Below are positions 42,656 through 53,547 of a stretch of DNA of 64,000 nt, piece after piece; position 1 is the stretch's first letter; the number at the start of each line of letters is the position of its first letter. A program made the position numbers and the translations under genes. Source of the DNA: Pomphorhynchus laevis (lineage: Eukaryota; Acanthocephala; Palaeacanthocephala; Echinorhynchida; Pomphorhynchidae); the NCBI GenBank assembly GCA_012934845.2, contig WNNJ02002631.1, positions 1-64,000 of the forward strand, read 5' to 3'. Below the pieces are notes generated by a model. It made no database searches, had not been told where the DNA came from, and saw only the letters and a program-made list of their open reading frames with translations.

Positions 42656-43724
42656 AAATAATTTTGACTTCTATTTATTTAATTAATAATTAAGATTTCT
42701 ATTAATTTAATTTTATATTTGCTTAAAGGTTTAAGTTGTTGAAAATTTGCTGAACTCAGATCCCTTTATATGGGAGAAAGACATTATTGCTGAAAGAAAC
42801 GTCACCTTGAAATATTTGAGTTCCCCATTAAAAACTAAAATGTATAAATAACTCATGTGCACTTTGACCATCCCAAGTTCTACCGCCTTTTGTTATAACT
42901 GTTGAGTAAATGACTATCTAGAACTGATCTGTATTCCAAGTAAATAACGCATGATGCAAATTCCAGGTCATTTCCGTTTTGAATCAATTTGTCACTACGG
43001 CAAAGTGGACCACTTATTTGAATATTTCAATATTTCAACGAGCAATTCATGCTTAATATTATTTTGGCGAGGATGCTTTCTTTCGTCATGTTGGCATAAT
43101 CATGTTTGTAGAGAACAGATATTAAATCGCTTTATTGTTTAAGTAATGTAGATGATAAATTAATTTGGTAAATTAAAAAGAGTTAAATACTTAGAGGAGC
43201 TTGGCTAAAGCACTGCGTGCAGTAAGGAAATAATATCACCTGCAGTATTTAACTCTAGAACAATTTAAATATTAATCTACAAGGGCAAATGTCTTTTTAA
43301 AATAAATATTACTTACATATAGTAACCATAATTATTGCAACTCAGAATCACTCAATTTCTGACAACTTTAAGTGAGTCGATAGTGAATCAGTTTTGACGA
43401 AATCCAAAAAATCGGCAATCAATGACATGAGTTAACAATGAGTCACGAGAGTAATAACCATAGCACCATGGAGTTAAAAAAGAAAAGTCAAGTAATATCA
43501 AGAACAATAAACTGCGCACTATATGCTTAGCATAAAGAGGATCCGGACTGAATTTTTTGTTCTTTATGCTCTTTATAAAAAATTTCTATTTCCTGAATTA
43601 AGAAATTAATATTCAGAAGATCAAAACTAAAGCACGGAGTTGAAACAAATGGACGGCTTAGAGCTGTAATTCTGGTAGCTCAATAATTCGAAATTTTGCT
43701 AAAATGAGTGACCCACATCTCAAG
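42656..43724. other. Intron-like DNA with weak vWA-like fragment
   Basis: At 42828-42898 (-), after a good acceptor (TTTACTCAACAG), a phase-1 frame reads ITKGGRTWDGQSAHELFIHF, like the third strand and metal-site threonine of a vWA domain, but it stops after 22 codons and another frame is open longer. The rest shows no exon. Confidence 0.25.
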
Positions 43725-43761
43725 ATTTTTTTAAGATCTCACATGTTTTTGCTTTGCAAGC

Positions 43762-44119
43762 CTAAAATGAGACGTCGAATCGTGGTACTTTATTTAATTG
43801 CGATAATACACGTTTCAAAGCTTGTGAACATTTAGGTTTTGAAGCCAGATGTGGCTTTCCTAGCTCACCATTAGATAAAATCATAATAGTTTCGAAGTTG
43901 TATTTGCGAGCAACTCACACCCGTCTATAACCATTGAAAATTAAGATTAGATAGTTGATCAGATCGACCATGTTGATCCTGAGGACGACATAATTTCACT
44001 TGCATTTTACGTTCAAAGAGACAAGATACAGGTTTGTGCATTATCACAAGTAACCAAGCACCAGTTTGTTCAAAATGCATTATACAGACCGTTACATTAG
44101 AAATTATAATATTCACCAA
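43762..44119 (-). other. Coding-like segments, vWA-like, gene uncertain
   Basis: Two adjacent minus-strand frames look protein-coding. The first (44119 to 43925) reads NVTVCIMHFEQTGAWLLVIM then HKPVSCLFERKMQVKLC; its GAW-L-V-I pattern resembles the beta-sandwich that follows vWA domains. The second (43913 to 43762), in another frame, reads ARKYNFETIMILSNGELGKP then KCSQALKRVLSQLNKVPRFD, like the fourth strand, helix and fifth strand of a vWA fold. No clean donor/acceptor pair joins them. They may be exons of the large minus-strand gene or a decayed paralogue of the 36-39 kb gene. Confidence 0.3.
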
Positions 44120-44159
44120 ACTTCCGCTATTTAATTATGATAACTATATTTTCTTCCTG

Positions 44160-45030
44160 AACGTACTTATCAAGGCGCAATAACTTAATTTATTAAATTA
44201 TATTTATAATTAATTGATTATTATAATAATAAATGTAGCATTTATTTAACATAAATACTATGTATAGATTGTATCTCTCCTTATATAATTTCATAGATTA
44301 TATCATTCGTTGACAAATCATGTTGTTTTCATAAAAATAATCGATGAACTTACATTGTTTCTGTATCGGTATTTCACATAGAGTTCGTTTGTGGTTTATT
44401 ACATCATTACTGGCCAGTAAATTAGAACTATTAATATAGCAAACAGCTTTGGGGTTTGGTTGAAAATGCTTTCTTTGAAGGTCAAGGCGAAAATTATCGA
44501 TGTAACGCTTTTCTACATTTACTCCTGCAACAACAGTTTGTTCAATCTCTATGGGATCGATAAACTAAATTAAATTACAAAACCTGATTTATTAGTTAAA
44601 CAAAAAAACTTGAATAACTAAATAAATTAACCAAGTAAATTATTTATTATTAATAAATAATACTTTTTATAAATGATTAATAAATATTAATAACACTTTG
44701 TTTTGAATATGAGTACGACAATTTGACTAAGTAAAACATTTAAACCATTTTTGTGCTTTTTGTTTACACTTTTGACAAAAATAGAAAATGTATTGGGTTT
44801 CACAAAAAATGTTGGAAATTACAACACAATTTGATATAATATGGACTTAATCAAATACAAATTTTGAAACTTATCATATATAACAATGTACATCAAGGAC
44901 ATTGTTGTGATCCACTTCGAGCTTTTATATCTAATAGATAATGTAGCAGATAATAATTAAATATTGCCCTTGGATTATAATTTATATAATGTTTTAATAT
45001 TTTAATATAATTTTCTTATAAATTGTAAAA
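44160..45030. other. AT-rich intron-like DNA
   Basis: Nothing recognised. Confidence 0.5.
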
Positions 45031-45034
45031 ATCA

Positions 45035-45330
45035 ATTTTATGAATTGACTAATAAATAACAGACGTTGTATCATAATAAGGATTAGAGGTCATCAGGAGG
45101 AACTGCTATGTTATCATGCTTCCGCGCCTATTCCTCGACCCAGCATAGCAGCGGGGCCACATACATGCTAATGACGTATTTCCTCTGATGAAATTTAATT
45201 ATCTGGTGTATCTATTGTATCGTATTCTAATATAAAGTACATTGTTTATTATCCATCCATAAAATCTTGTCGCTTAATAGTTTAAATTTATTTTTGATAA
45301 TATTATTTTTAATAAGATATCTTATTATCT
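45035..45330 (-). mobile_element. PLE-A terminal block and coding stub
   Basis: TGAATTGACTAATAAATAAC at about 45039, the terminal block at about 45085-45200, then the beginning of the RT C-terminal region (complement of ...KFLWMD). The coding part is cut off near 45.33 kb by AT-rich low-complexity DNA. Confidence 0.75.
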
Positions 45331-45827
45331 ATCTCATTATATAATTATATAATATTAATATAATATATAAATATAATAGATAAATATAATATAAATATGA
45401 AATAAAATATTATATATTTTAATAATATATTATAATTAATAAAATATATTATATATTATTATCTTATTATAGTATAAAATAGTAATTTGTAATTTTTAAA
45501 TTATAAGGTAATAATTATAAATTATTTAATTTTGAAATTAAGGTAAATGTTAGTTATATTACAAAATGCGATCTTACCTGACTTTTAATGGAAATGCATG
45601 ATTAATAGATTTTCCCAATCTGCACTTATATAGCGAAAATATCCCATATACAAATATAATTTTTAATAAGCCATAATTTATGAACTCGAAAAAGGCTACT
45701 ATATCTTGAGTGTGAATTCTTATGAATGACAAATTTGACTAAACAACTAAATGATAACTACTCAACTAATAAATACTTTTAATTATTTTATATTAAGTCA
45801 ACGAGTATTAAATATTGTACATGTTAT
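45331..45827. other. Low-complexity AT DNA
   Basis: Dense TAATATAT-type sequence; no gene. Confidence 0.6.
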
Positions 45828-45965
45828 GAAAAACAGCTGGACAATCAAAATAATATTTTGGAAAATCAGAAAGGTGTATTCAAAGCTTTAAAAAAATTTT
45901 GAATACACCTTTTTTGATTTTGCTAAAATAGAATTTTAATTGCCCAGCTGTTTTTCTCACAATTT
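45828..45965. repeat. Small foldback (MITE-like) repeat
   Basis: Left arm GAAAAACAGCTGGACAAT ... AAAGGTGTATTCAAAGC; right arm is its complement (GAATACACCTTTTTT ... TTGCCCAGCTGTTTTTC). Arms are about 60 bp with scattered differences and almost no loop. No coding. It could be a non-autonomous DNA transposon; target duplications are not clear. Confidence 0.7.
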
Positions 45966-46175
45966 TCCGGACAATGAGTATCTTTGATTGTATGAGTTGT
46001 TTGTTCACTTTTTTAAAATCCATTTCACAATAAAATTTTAGATAAATATGGCTGTTTATCACAACAGCCATATTGACTACTGCTCGGTATCAATAATATC
46101 TAAATATAATTCAAATGTTACGGTTTTAGACTGCAGTTAGATTTGTTATGTAAAATCTTGAATTGAAGGCAATAC

Positions 46176-46411
46176 CTGAATTACATGAGCATATCGACGA
46201 ATTTCCGTTAAGCTTACGAATGACATTTCTTCCATATTTTCAAGTTTCCATGTTTGAGGAGAAATCGAAATCGTGTCAAAATTGTTTAACATTTCAACAG
46301 CAGAAGAATACAGTTGTAATTTACAAATCAGCGTATCGCTGTTATGATTTTGATCTATTATTAGAATGTTGTTTCTGAATTCAGAAGCTACTGAGCATTT
46401 ACTTGTATTGT
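46176..46411 (-). CDS. Candidate extracellular exon
   Basis: A 236-bp frame between an acceptor ATCGATTTAG and a donor AATTCAG|GTATTG. It enters in phase 1 and leaves in phase 0. It codes for NTSKCSVASEFRNNILIIDQ, NHNSDTLICKLQLYSSAVEM, LNNFDTISISPQTWKLENME and ends RRYAHVIQ. Amino-acid composition is protein-like (mixed, with NTS glycosylation site and two cysteines), unlike the lysine/isoleucine/asparagine bias of chance frames in this DNA. It is on the strand of the TM gene and could be one of its exons. The fold is not recognised. The phase-0 end differs from the other candidate exons. Confidence 0.42.
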
Positions 46412-46479
46412 CTAAATCGATAATAATATATATATTAATAAATACATTTTCATTTAGTAAATGTTTAATGCATTAATAA

Positions 46480-46885
46480 TTTTAATTAATGGAGCCTCTC
46501 CCACTCAGTTAGAGGTTGTAAATATTGCATTAGTAAGATCATTACTAGTTTATGGATATCCCGTTTTTTTGTAATGTAGCCTCACGAGACCTTCAAAAAA
46601 TGTTAAAAATTCATAGGTTCGCAGAGCGCATTTGTAGAAACAATTTAGTCACTCTCGGGGAAGTTTTAAACATGGTATTTACCAAACTCGCTCGTAATAT
46701 ACAGTTAATATCCCAATATTTAAACTTTGTTTCGGGCATACTAACTGTACTAAACAGAGTAAGTATGGTCATAAAAAGTTTGGCTTGAAAGCACCTCGAA
46801 TCGAAAAGTTTTCATCTTCGTTCCTATTCAAAGCTGTTAGATCATTGGAAGAACAGAGTCGAAAATCCAGAAGGTTGTAAATTGG
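46480..46885 (+). mobile_element. CR1/Perere-like LINE, ORF2 C-terminal relic
   Basis: Plus strand reads ASPTQLEVVNIALVRSLLVY then GYPVFFCNVASRDLQKMLKI, then HRFAERICRNN, and in another frame KYGHKKFGLKAPRIEKFSSS with FLFKAVRSLEEQSRK. This is the end of the thumb and the C-terminal block of CR1-type ORF2 (SLLxYGxPV ... R..RYKxSFxPRAIRxLN). It differs from the intact copy at 14.6-19 kb, so it is another family or an old subfamily. Confidence 0.6.
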
Positions 46886-46922
46886 CAATCTCCACAGCTG
46901 AGTAAAACAGCTGTGGAGATTG
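46886..46922. repeat. Perfect 15-bp hairpin
   Basis: CAATCTCCACAGCTG, a 7-nt spacer AGTAAAA, then the exact complement CAGCTGTGGAGATTG. It directly follows the LINE relic. Confidence 0.8.
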
Positions 46923-47934
46923 TAATTTTAATAATTAATAATAATTTAATTAATTTAATTTAATTAATAATTAAATAACTTTAATTTAATTATTTTTAAT
47001 TATTATTTTTTAATTATTTAATTATTTTGGCCAATTCGATTGCCTGCACTATGACGGTCTCGCTATGAGTTTCTTCTGTTGTTAGTTAATTAATTTATTG
47101 GGCGATATGGTTAATGTACCGTTTTCATACGACTAATTGACTAACAGTTGTCCATAACGAATGATAATATATCATCCGTAGAGAGAGTATATTTGTGGGT
47201 TATCTCTTTAGTGACTACAGAATTTTATAAATGACTATGCAATTTTTTATTAGAAATTATTGCGTTAAATTAAACAGTTTAGATGGTGCAATTCCAATCC
47301 TACCTTATTTAATACCTTATGTGTAATGCACGAGGAAAATCGCTTGACCATAGATGCGCTTTTATCTTAAATTACGAAAAAAAATTAAAAAATATTTTTT
47401 CGATTATTATGGACATTTATAGCAATCAAATTGCTAACTAATAATTTTTTTGTTTCATTTTATAGATCGAATTAAATTTGATTCTTCATTTTATGATCAC
47501 TTTAGTCAACTCATTGAACAATCTATCAGCTTAATTACTTTACGATAAGATTTGATTTTCATGTTTGGTATAGTGCCATAATTGCATCAGATTTTAGTTA
47601 GTTATGATTAGATTTTTGGTTTGATTTTTTATTGTTACTTATGTCTAAAGTAATAAGTTTAATACGATTTTGAGACCATATTTTTGAATTTGAAAGTAAA
47701 CTTGTAATTATGTCAAAAATATTTACACAATATCTCCAGTATTTCTAAAATACCGATGCATATTAAAATCATAGACTAAAATATTGTTATGATTATATTA
47801 TTTATATTATTTTAAAATAATCATAAAATTATAAATAAGTTATAAATTATTTTTTTAATTTATAATTAATTATATTATTTAATGATATTTATTATACTTT
47901 TATATTATATTATTTAAGTATAATGATTATACTT
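46923..47934. other. AT-rich spacer
   Basis: Nothing recognised. Confidence 0.5.
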
Positions 47935-48160
47935 TAACAGTAACTTCCCCATGATCGGTCTCAAGCTCGTGCTGAGAAAGGAGGAGGGTTGGCGATAGAC
48001 TTCGTGACAAGTCAGCCGTAGAAAACCGCCGCATCAACATTATGAAATGCTGTCTCAATAAACTTCGCGAAATGTGACTACAATGGTACGGCTACGGTCT
48101 AGGCAGACTCCTTAACGAAGCGGAGCAAACACTGAAGAAAAAGAAGGAAGATTATACTTC
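47935..48160 (+). mobile_element. GC-rich retroelement 3' end, unidentified
   Basis: A sharply bounded G+C-rich patch ending ...GCGGAGCAAACACTGAAGAA then AAAGAAGGAAGA, like a retroposon 3' end with a GAA-type tail. No reading frame can be assigned. It could be a SINE or the tail of a GC-rich LINE. Confidence 0.35.
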
Positions 48161-49798
48161 AATTATATAATATTGAACAGCAAATTAGCAAACACTCGTT
48201 GACCTTATAAAAAGCATTCAAAATAATAATTTCGATAATAGATATGCAAACCTCTATGTGTAATCAATGACTATATTTCTTATTCATCGCGGTATTCTCT
48301 TTTAGAGAATACCGCAATAAAAATGCAAATCGCCGAAAATTTTCAATTTAAAATTAATAATTTTCAATTTCAAAGGCTGTTTTTCTTAATAGCCTTTGTA
48401 TAATCATTTGTTGATTATAATTAGTTTCGTTTTGCGTTACAATATGTAGCGGTTTTAGTAGGTAGTAAATGATATAATCGTGCAAGTTACATTATATCAC
48501 TTCATGTCAATAGGTATTTAAATTGATATTTTGGTGAATTTAAAGTGAGTGAAAAATTAAGCATGTCGGAGCTTCAAAGCTCGTTATTTTGCAACGATTT
48601 TCAAGCAAACAAGGAAGAAGCGAATGTTCCTGTTCATCAATTCTCTTCCAAATGTAGGACGGACTCACAATTAGGTAATGATTTTTGTTTTCTGGACTCG
48701 GATAAGGGGATATTACCCCCCCCATTCCAAAGCTAGCACACTTGTGCATAATACAGGCGTCAAAACCTATAGAAAAACATAACTTGTTCCAAACGTTTCT
48801 TTGTGATTTTATTAGTCTTCACAACAAAACAGTTATATTTAACTCTGTTAAAGTTTATCCCAACTTAGTGAAGATTTCTTTTACTAACGCCTAAATATTG
48901 GATGAGTATAAGGATTATTTCGAGGAGCATTATCTGGATCACGGGTCGATCACTATCAAGCCGCTCCAATGTAGCCTGAAGATTTCGAACTTTCCACTGT
49001 ACTTAGAAGAGGATGACTCGAAGAAGTTCAAGAGTCGCTTCAAATTGCACTCAGTTGGGCAGGCACTGGGGAAGGGGGCGAGCCCCTACCAGTTAGATTT
49101 GCGAATGCTGACTTGGATAGTGGACTACTATTATCCCGTTCGTCAGGCAATCCCTTTATGGGTTTTAACTTAAAATTTACAATAATTGAGGATGACAGAT
49201 GGACGTTCCCCCACTATCAAAGATGCCACTGCTGGGGACATTGGGGGTCTACATGCAGTAAGGCCCAAACATGTGGGGTATGCGGAACGACTGAGTGTAC
49301 CCACATGGTCTGCAATGAAAAATGTATGGCACCTCCTTAGTGCATTAACTGCCGTGGGGATCATCCTGCATGGTCGCGCAAGTGCGCCTCGTTCAAGAAT
49401 TATCGTCAACGATTTATGAAACCCCCGTCTCACTCCTATGTAGAAGCTGCTGCTCCAGTCGGAATGTCTAACAACGACATCCTTACACTTTTGGCGAATC
49501 AAAAACGCACAATTATCGCTGAGCTAAAGGCCTTTTTACCCCTCTGGTCACTCCTACTGTCACTCAAGTTCCAGTAGACCTAAAGTCAACCCCCCTTCGA
49601 ACTAAGAAGAGGAAGGTTCTGCCAGAATGGATCCCCCACTTAAGGTGGGAAAGATTCTAAAAGACTTAAGTGCCTCTCAGGGAAATTAAGATATTGCCTT
49701 GGGGGGTCTGGCCTGTGATGGGGCTAGTTGCAAGGGGGCAACCCTCTGGCACCTAGTTCTGTCTAGGTTGGCATCCCCCTTCCAACTAATTTAACACA

Positions 49799-50251
49799 AT
49801 GGTGAGTAAACCCGAGTCTTTTTCACTGAATATTCTTCAGTGGAATTCGGGAGGTGCTTATGCCCTTAGACTTTTATCTGGTAGAGATGCAGATGTTATA
49901 GTCCTTCAGGAGACGCGGTATATCCGTCTCCCCCAGGACATTACTCGACACATCACAAAGCACATTTATACCCACTATAATCCGTACATAACCCCACCTC
50001 ACTCCTCTTCATCTCAAGGACTCTTGACCTTAGTTAAATGCTCCCTAAGGTCTTCCATCATGTTGTATTACTCTTGTCCAGACCTGTCTTGTTTGGTAGT
50101 TTCACTCGTTAAGAACGGTAAACGTCTCAGTATAGCCAATGCCTACATTCGTCCAGGGGAGATTCACAAGAACCGTGAACTCCTGGTTGGGATTATCGAC
50201 GTCGGCTATGACATGACACTAGGAGATTTCAACGACATAACTGGTCGTTGA
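49799..50251 (+). pseudogene. LINE-A copy 7 endonuclease piece
   Basis: Open for 150 codons from MVSKPESFSLNILQWNSGGA, with VIVLQETRYIRLPQDITRHI, IANAYIRPGEIH and MTLGDFNDITGR, the AP-endonuclease N-terminus of ORF2. It ends at TGA where other copies read a tryptophan (GRW). Confidence 0.8.
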
Positions 50252-50876
50252 ATCAACGCATCGATACGCAGAGCTAGGTCGGTTACTTCATTCATAAACC
50301 ACCGTCCCCCTCCTTTCATTGCACATCAACGAATTCAATCCTCGATATTTTACTGCTTCACTCGAGGTGGTTGCTTAAACCCCGCTGTACGGAGCAGTTG
50401 CGTCAACAGCTGTCCACCTTTCATGACCTCATTCGTTGGCGGATAGAGCAGGACACGCTGCTGAGAAGGAGGTTTCACTTTAATCCAATCAGAGTGGCCT
50501 TCTTTTAGGCGGCTATCCAGCGCTTCCCTTGCATAGGAAATGAGAGTCTAACCGAATTCAATACCTACCTCTTTTCACAAGCCACCGGGATTCTTTCGAC
50601 TACCTATAAAGGTCGCATTTTCAATCCCACTCTTACAAAACTCAAGGTCCTTGCCAAATTACTAAACCTTCCTAATCTCTCTGCTTCCGCAGACAAACTC
50701 TCTCGACTGAATACTGGAATACTAGGTATAGGTTCCAGCTGAGTAAGGATAAGGCGAGTATTGGCCGTCTTAAGCCGGCTCAGTCTTCCTTCTGAAAGGT
50801 ATTCAAGAAGGATAAGTTTGTATGTTGGATAGATAGAGCATTCGGTTGGATAGGTAAGATAGGTTTTGATACAGTT

Positions 50877-51905
50877 TTGGAGGAGTCACTAACCCATCAC
50901 AATTATGGAGCCACTCAATCACCTCAACCAATCCTGCCCTGGGGTGACTACAGGAGTAGGGATTTATCGGTGAATGATATTCTCGACTCCTGGGGTCCAC
51001 TTCCAGGCACCTGCAAATCCGTCGCTCCACTTTCTTCTCGGGTATGTCAGCTTCTGACTGCCGATCAGAGAAGTGAGGTGGCCGTCACAATGCTATTAGC
51101 CTCCCCTTCCGATGTAGCAGACATCAATATTAGTAAACGTGTTTTTATCCCTAAGGTTAAGTCCCGCTCTTGTCCTAAAGACCTGCGTCCCATCTCGATA
51201 CAAAATGCCCTTGTGTCGATTTACGAGAAAGCGCTTACGCGTAAAATCCGTGACCATTTGTTAAGGCGTAATTTGATCCCTCCTGGTTTTCATGGGTTCG
51301 TCAAAGGGCGCTCGGTCCATTCAGCAGTAGGTGAGGTGGAGCAGTTTTGTCGGGAAAATAGCCATTGTCTGGTAGTGGCCGTTTTTCTGGAGTTCTCTGC
51401 TGCATTTGACCGCATCTCCATTCCCGTCGTGATCTCTTCTCTAAGGTCCCTCGGGTTGCCTGCGAAAATAGTGAACAGGGTGGAGATACTGCTATACACC
51501 AAGCGTTTTTATTATGAAGACGACCCTGATGCGCGTCAGTTCTACCCTATTACGGGCGTGCCTCAAGGTTCCCCTCTTTCTCCTATCTTATATCTTGCTG
51601 ATTCCATCATTCTATTCAAAATATTTAAACGCGAACAACGTCTTGTGGTGTATGCTGATGACACCACAGCCCTGTTCTCTGGACACAGGTGCAAGGACGT
51701 AGTCTCTAACATCAGCCGTTTCTTTTTAAGATTAAAAGACCAGCTTCCACTTTCCAATCGCTTTTTAAACTCCGCAAAATCGCAGGTGGTCGTCTTTCAT
51801 GGCACCCCTGCAACAAAGCAAAAGCTTAAGAGATTAGCACTCTCTGCCCTCTCGTCCATATTTGCCCATGAACCACTCCCTGTCTCCACGAGTCGAGTAA
51901 AATAA
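50877..51905 (+). pseudogene. LINE-A copy 7 reverse transcriptase piece
   Basis: 342 open codons covering the RT: PKDLRPISIQNALVSIYEKA, VVAVFLEFSAAFDRIS (motif A, with Glu where other copies have Asp in FLDF), GVPQGSPLSPILYLADSIIL, VVYADDTTALFSGHRCKD, and KSQVVVFHGTP. It stops at the RVK junction where the frame continues in other copies. Confidence 0.82.
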
Positions 51906-52409
51906 CTGGGGTTCACCGTTACGGTGAACTGGTGGGCGAAAGCTGACCTGGATAGACTTAAACGTATCCTGAAGAGAGCTAGATGGGCCCTGAAACGGGC
52001 ACAGCATCTGTCGTTAAATGGGAAAGCCCAGGTACGCCTTTGGGGTACCTAGGCTATTTCGGGATTAGTCTTATTTTCAAGAGGACGTCCCCCAGAGCAA
52101 AGGCTAAGGTTTATTACGCTCCTCGGCTCTCATTTACCCAGCATCGTCCGCACCGATTGGATTCTCCGGGAGGTGAAAGACCCTGGATGGTTCAGTCGGA
52201 AAGCGGCGTGTTGGATTGGTTGTGGGGGGGCTCAGATCCCAATGGATTTGGGGCCGTGAAAGTTTGGAAGACGGAAAGTGATTGATTGGTCTGCAGACTA
52301 CATTCGACTGTTTGTTGTCTCTGGTTTATGACATTTTCTATGTTACTTTATGTTATGTACTTTGTTTTTTTATTAAGAAAATCTTATTATTATTAGTATT
52401 TAAATTATC

Positions 52410-52731
52410 AAACTTGGTTTGTTCAATTACTCAGCCTGATCTTTCGACTAATACCCGAAAAATTTCCATTTCATTCGTGATGATTAATTTAAAATCCGAT
52501 CTTATGTTACCTTATTTATATCTTAGAATGATTCTATTGGATTTTTATTAAACGAAAGGAACTAAGAAAATATATTTGAAGATATATTCTTGGCAGAGTT
52601 AAACCTCAAAATATACGGCATTAGATTTAAAAGTATTTAAAAACATTTCATTTATTTTGAAAGACAGCCAAATGTTAGCTGATATATCATATACAAATTG
52701 TCAACAAAATGTTCATAAATCATATCATTAC
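52410..52731. other. Intron-like spacer
   Basis: Between LINE-A copy 7 and the candidate exon; nothing recognised. Confidence 0.4.
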
Positions 52732-53097
52732 CTCGAATGATTGACAATCTATAAATTTCTATTGATCTTTTTTGGTTTCCGTCGTTATCTTCCAGTCCAA
52801 GTATAAACAGACATTGAGCATATGCTGAAATAGTATGATGAATTTGTAAGTCCCCGTTCGTATTCATCTCAAACAGTTTATTTTTGTAGAAATGCTGAGC
52901 AATTGTAATTGGCTTTGAGATACCACATTTAAGCTCCCAGTATGGATAAAATCGGTTTCCGGATTTCAAAACATTCTCCTGTACTTCTTTGAACCTCCTT
53001 GTGACTGGGATAGTTATTGCTGAGTTCTCAAATGCAATATAATCTACGGCTTGGTTTTTCATTGTATTTTGATCCATTTGAAAATAACGTACAGTTC
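52732..53097 (-). CDS. Candidate extracellular exon, cadherin-like
   Basis: A 366-bp (122-codon) frame between an acceptor (ATAACTTGTTAG) and a donor (TTCGAG|GTAATG), phase 1 at both ends. It codes for YIAFENSAITIPVTRRFKEV, ... YPYWELKCGISKPITIAQHF, FEMNTNGDLQIHHTISAYAQ and CLFILGLEDNDGNQKRSIEI. The stretch NTNGDLQI ... ISAYAQCLFILGLEDNDG ... IEIYRLSI follows the cadherin-repeat pattern (tGxLxixxxLD ... YxLxVxAxDxdG ... vxIxV). The calcium-binding residues are only partly kept, so this is a divergent or cadherin-like repeat. It is probably an exon of the minus-strand membrane protein ending at 23.6 kb. Confidence 0.5.
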
Positions 53098-53388
53098 CTA
53101 ACAAGTTATTACGTATATTGATGAATGAATATTATAAGACATCATTAGAGTCAAAGTATAAGCTATAAAATTTATAGTATATTATTCATACTAACAAAAT
53201 ATATTACATATTTCATTTAAGATAATATAATTAATTTAGCAACGAGTTTGTTATTAATTGATAAAGAGAATAACGAATATTTATGAATTTTAATGCGACA
53301 TAGAAATCCTTTCATGTGCGACTTAAATACTATTATGTGATTATTATTTAATTATCTGAACGTGATTAAATAAATTAATCAAATATAA
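53098..53388. other. Intron-like spacer
   Basis: AT-rich; nothing recognised. Confidence 0.4.
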
Positions 53389-53547
53389 TTAATTTGAATT
53401 GTATGATACGTCAACAATCAGATCAGTTAAAGTAGAACGATTATAGAAAATAGCTTCTTTGTTGCTTCTAAAATGAGGGACGTCAAGCAAATATAGCTCG
53501 TTTAAGTAGCTGATCTCATCAACAATATGCGAAACATTTCTAATGCT
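53389..53547 (-). other. Coding-like segment upstream of the 52.7-kb exon
   Basis: A 52-codon frame reading NVSHIVDEISYLNELYLLDV then PHFRSNKEAIFYNRSTLTDL. Composition is protein-like. No acceptor/donor pair with matching phase stands out. It could be a further exon of the same gene. Confidence 0.28.

Larger units (their letters stand above)
48480..52400 (+). mobile_element. LINE-A copy 7, near full length, degenerate
   Basis: Plus-strand copy with ORF1 start at 48563 (MSELQSSLFCNDFQANKEEA in a frame entered slightly upstream), ORF1 body at 48898-49420 with FPHYQRCHCWGHW and CGVCGTTEC, endonuclease at 49799-50251, RT at 50877-51905 and C-terminus to about 52240, followed by an AT-rich end with TTATTATTATTAGT near 52390. 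ORF1 is badly broken. It lies between two candidate exons of the minus-strand membrane-protein gene, antisense to it. Confidence 0.9.

Noticed and set aside
45880-46071. Minus-strand 63-codon open frame
   Set aside because: It overlaps the foldback repeat and its lysine/isoleucine-rich composition follows from AT-rich DNA.
46886-46922. MicroRNA precursor
   Set aside because: The stem is only 15 bp; animal precursors need roughly 22 bp or more of duplex.
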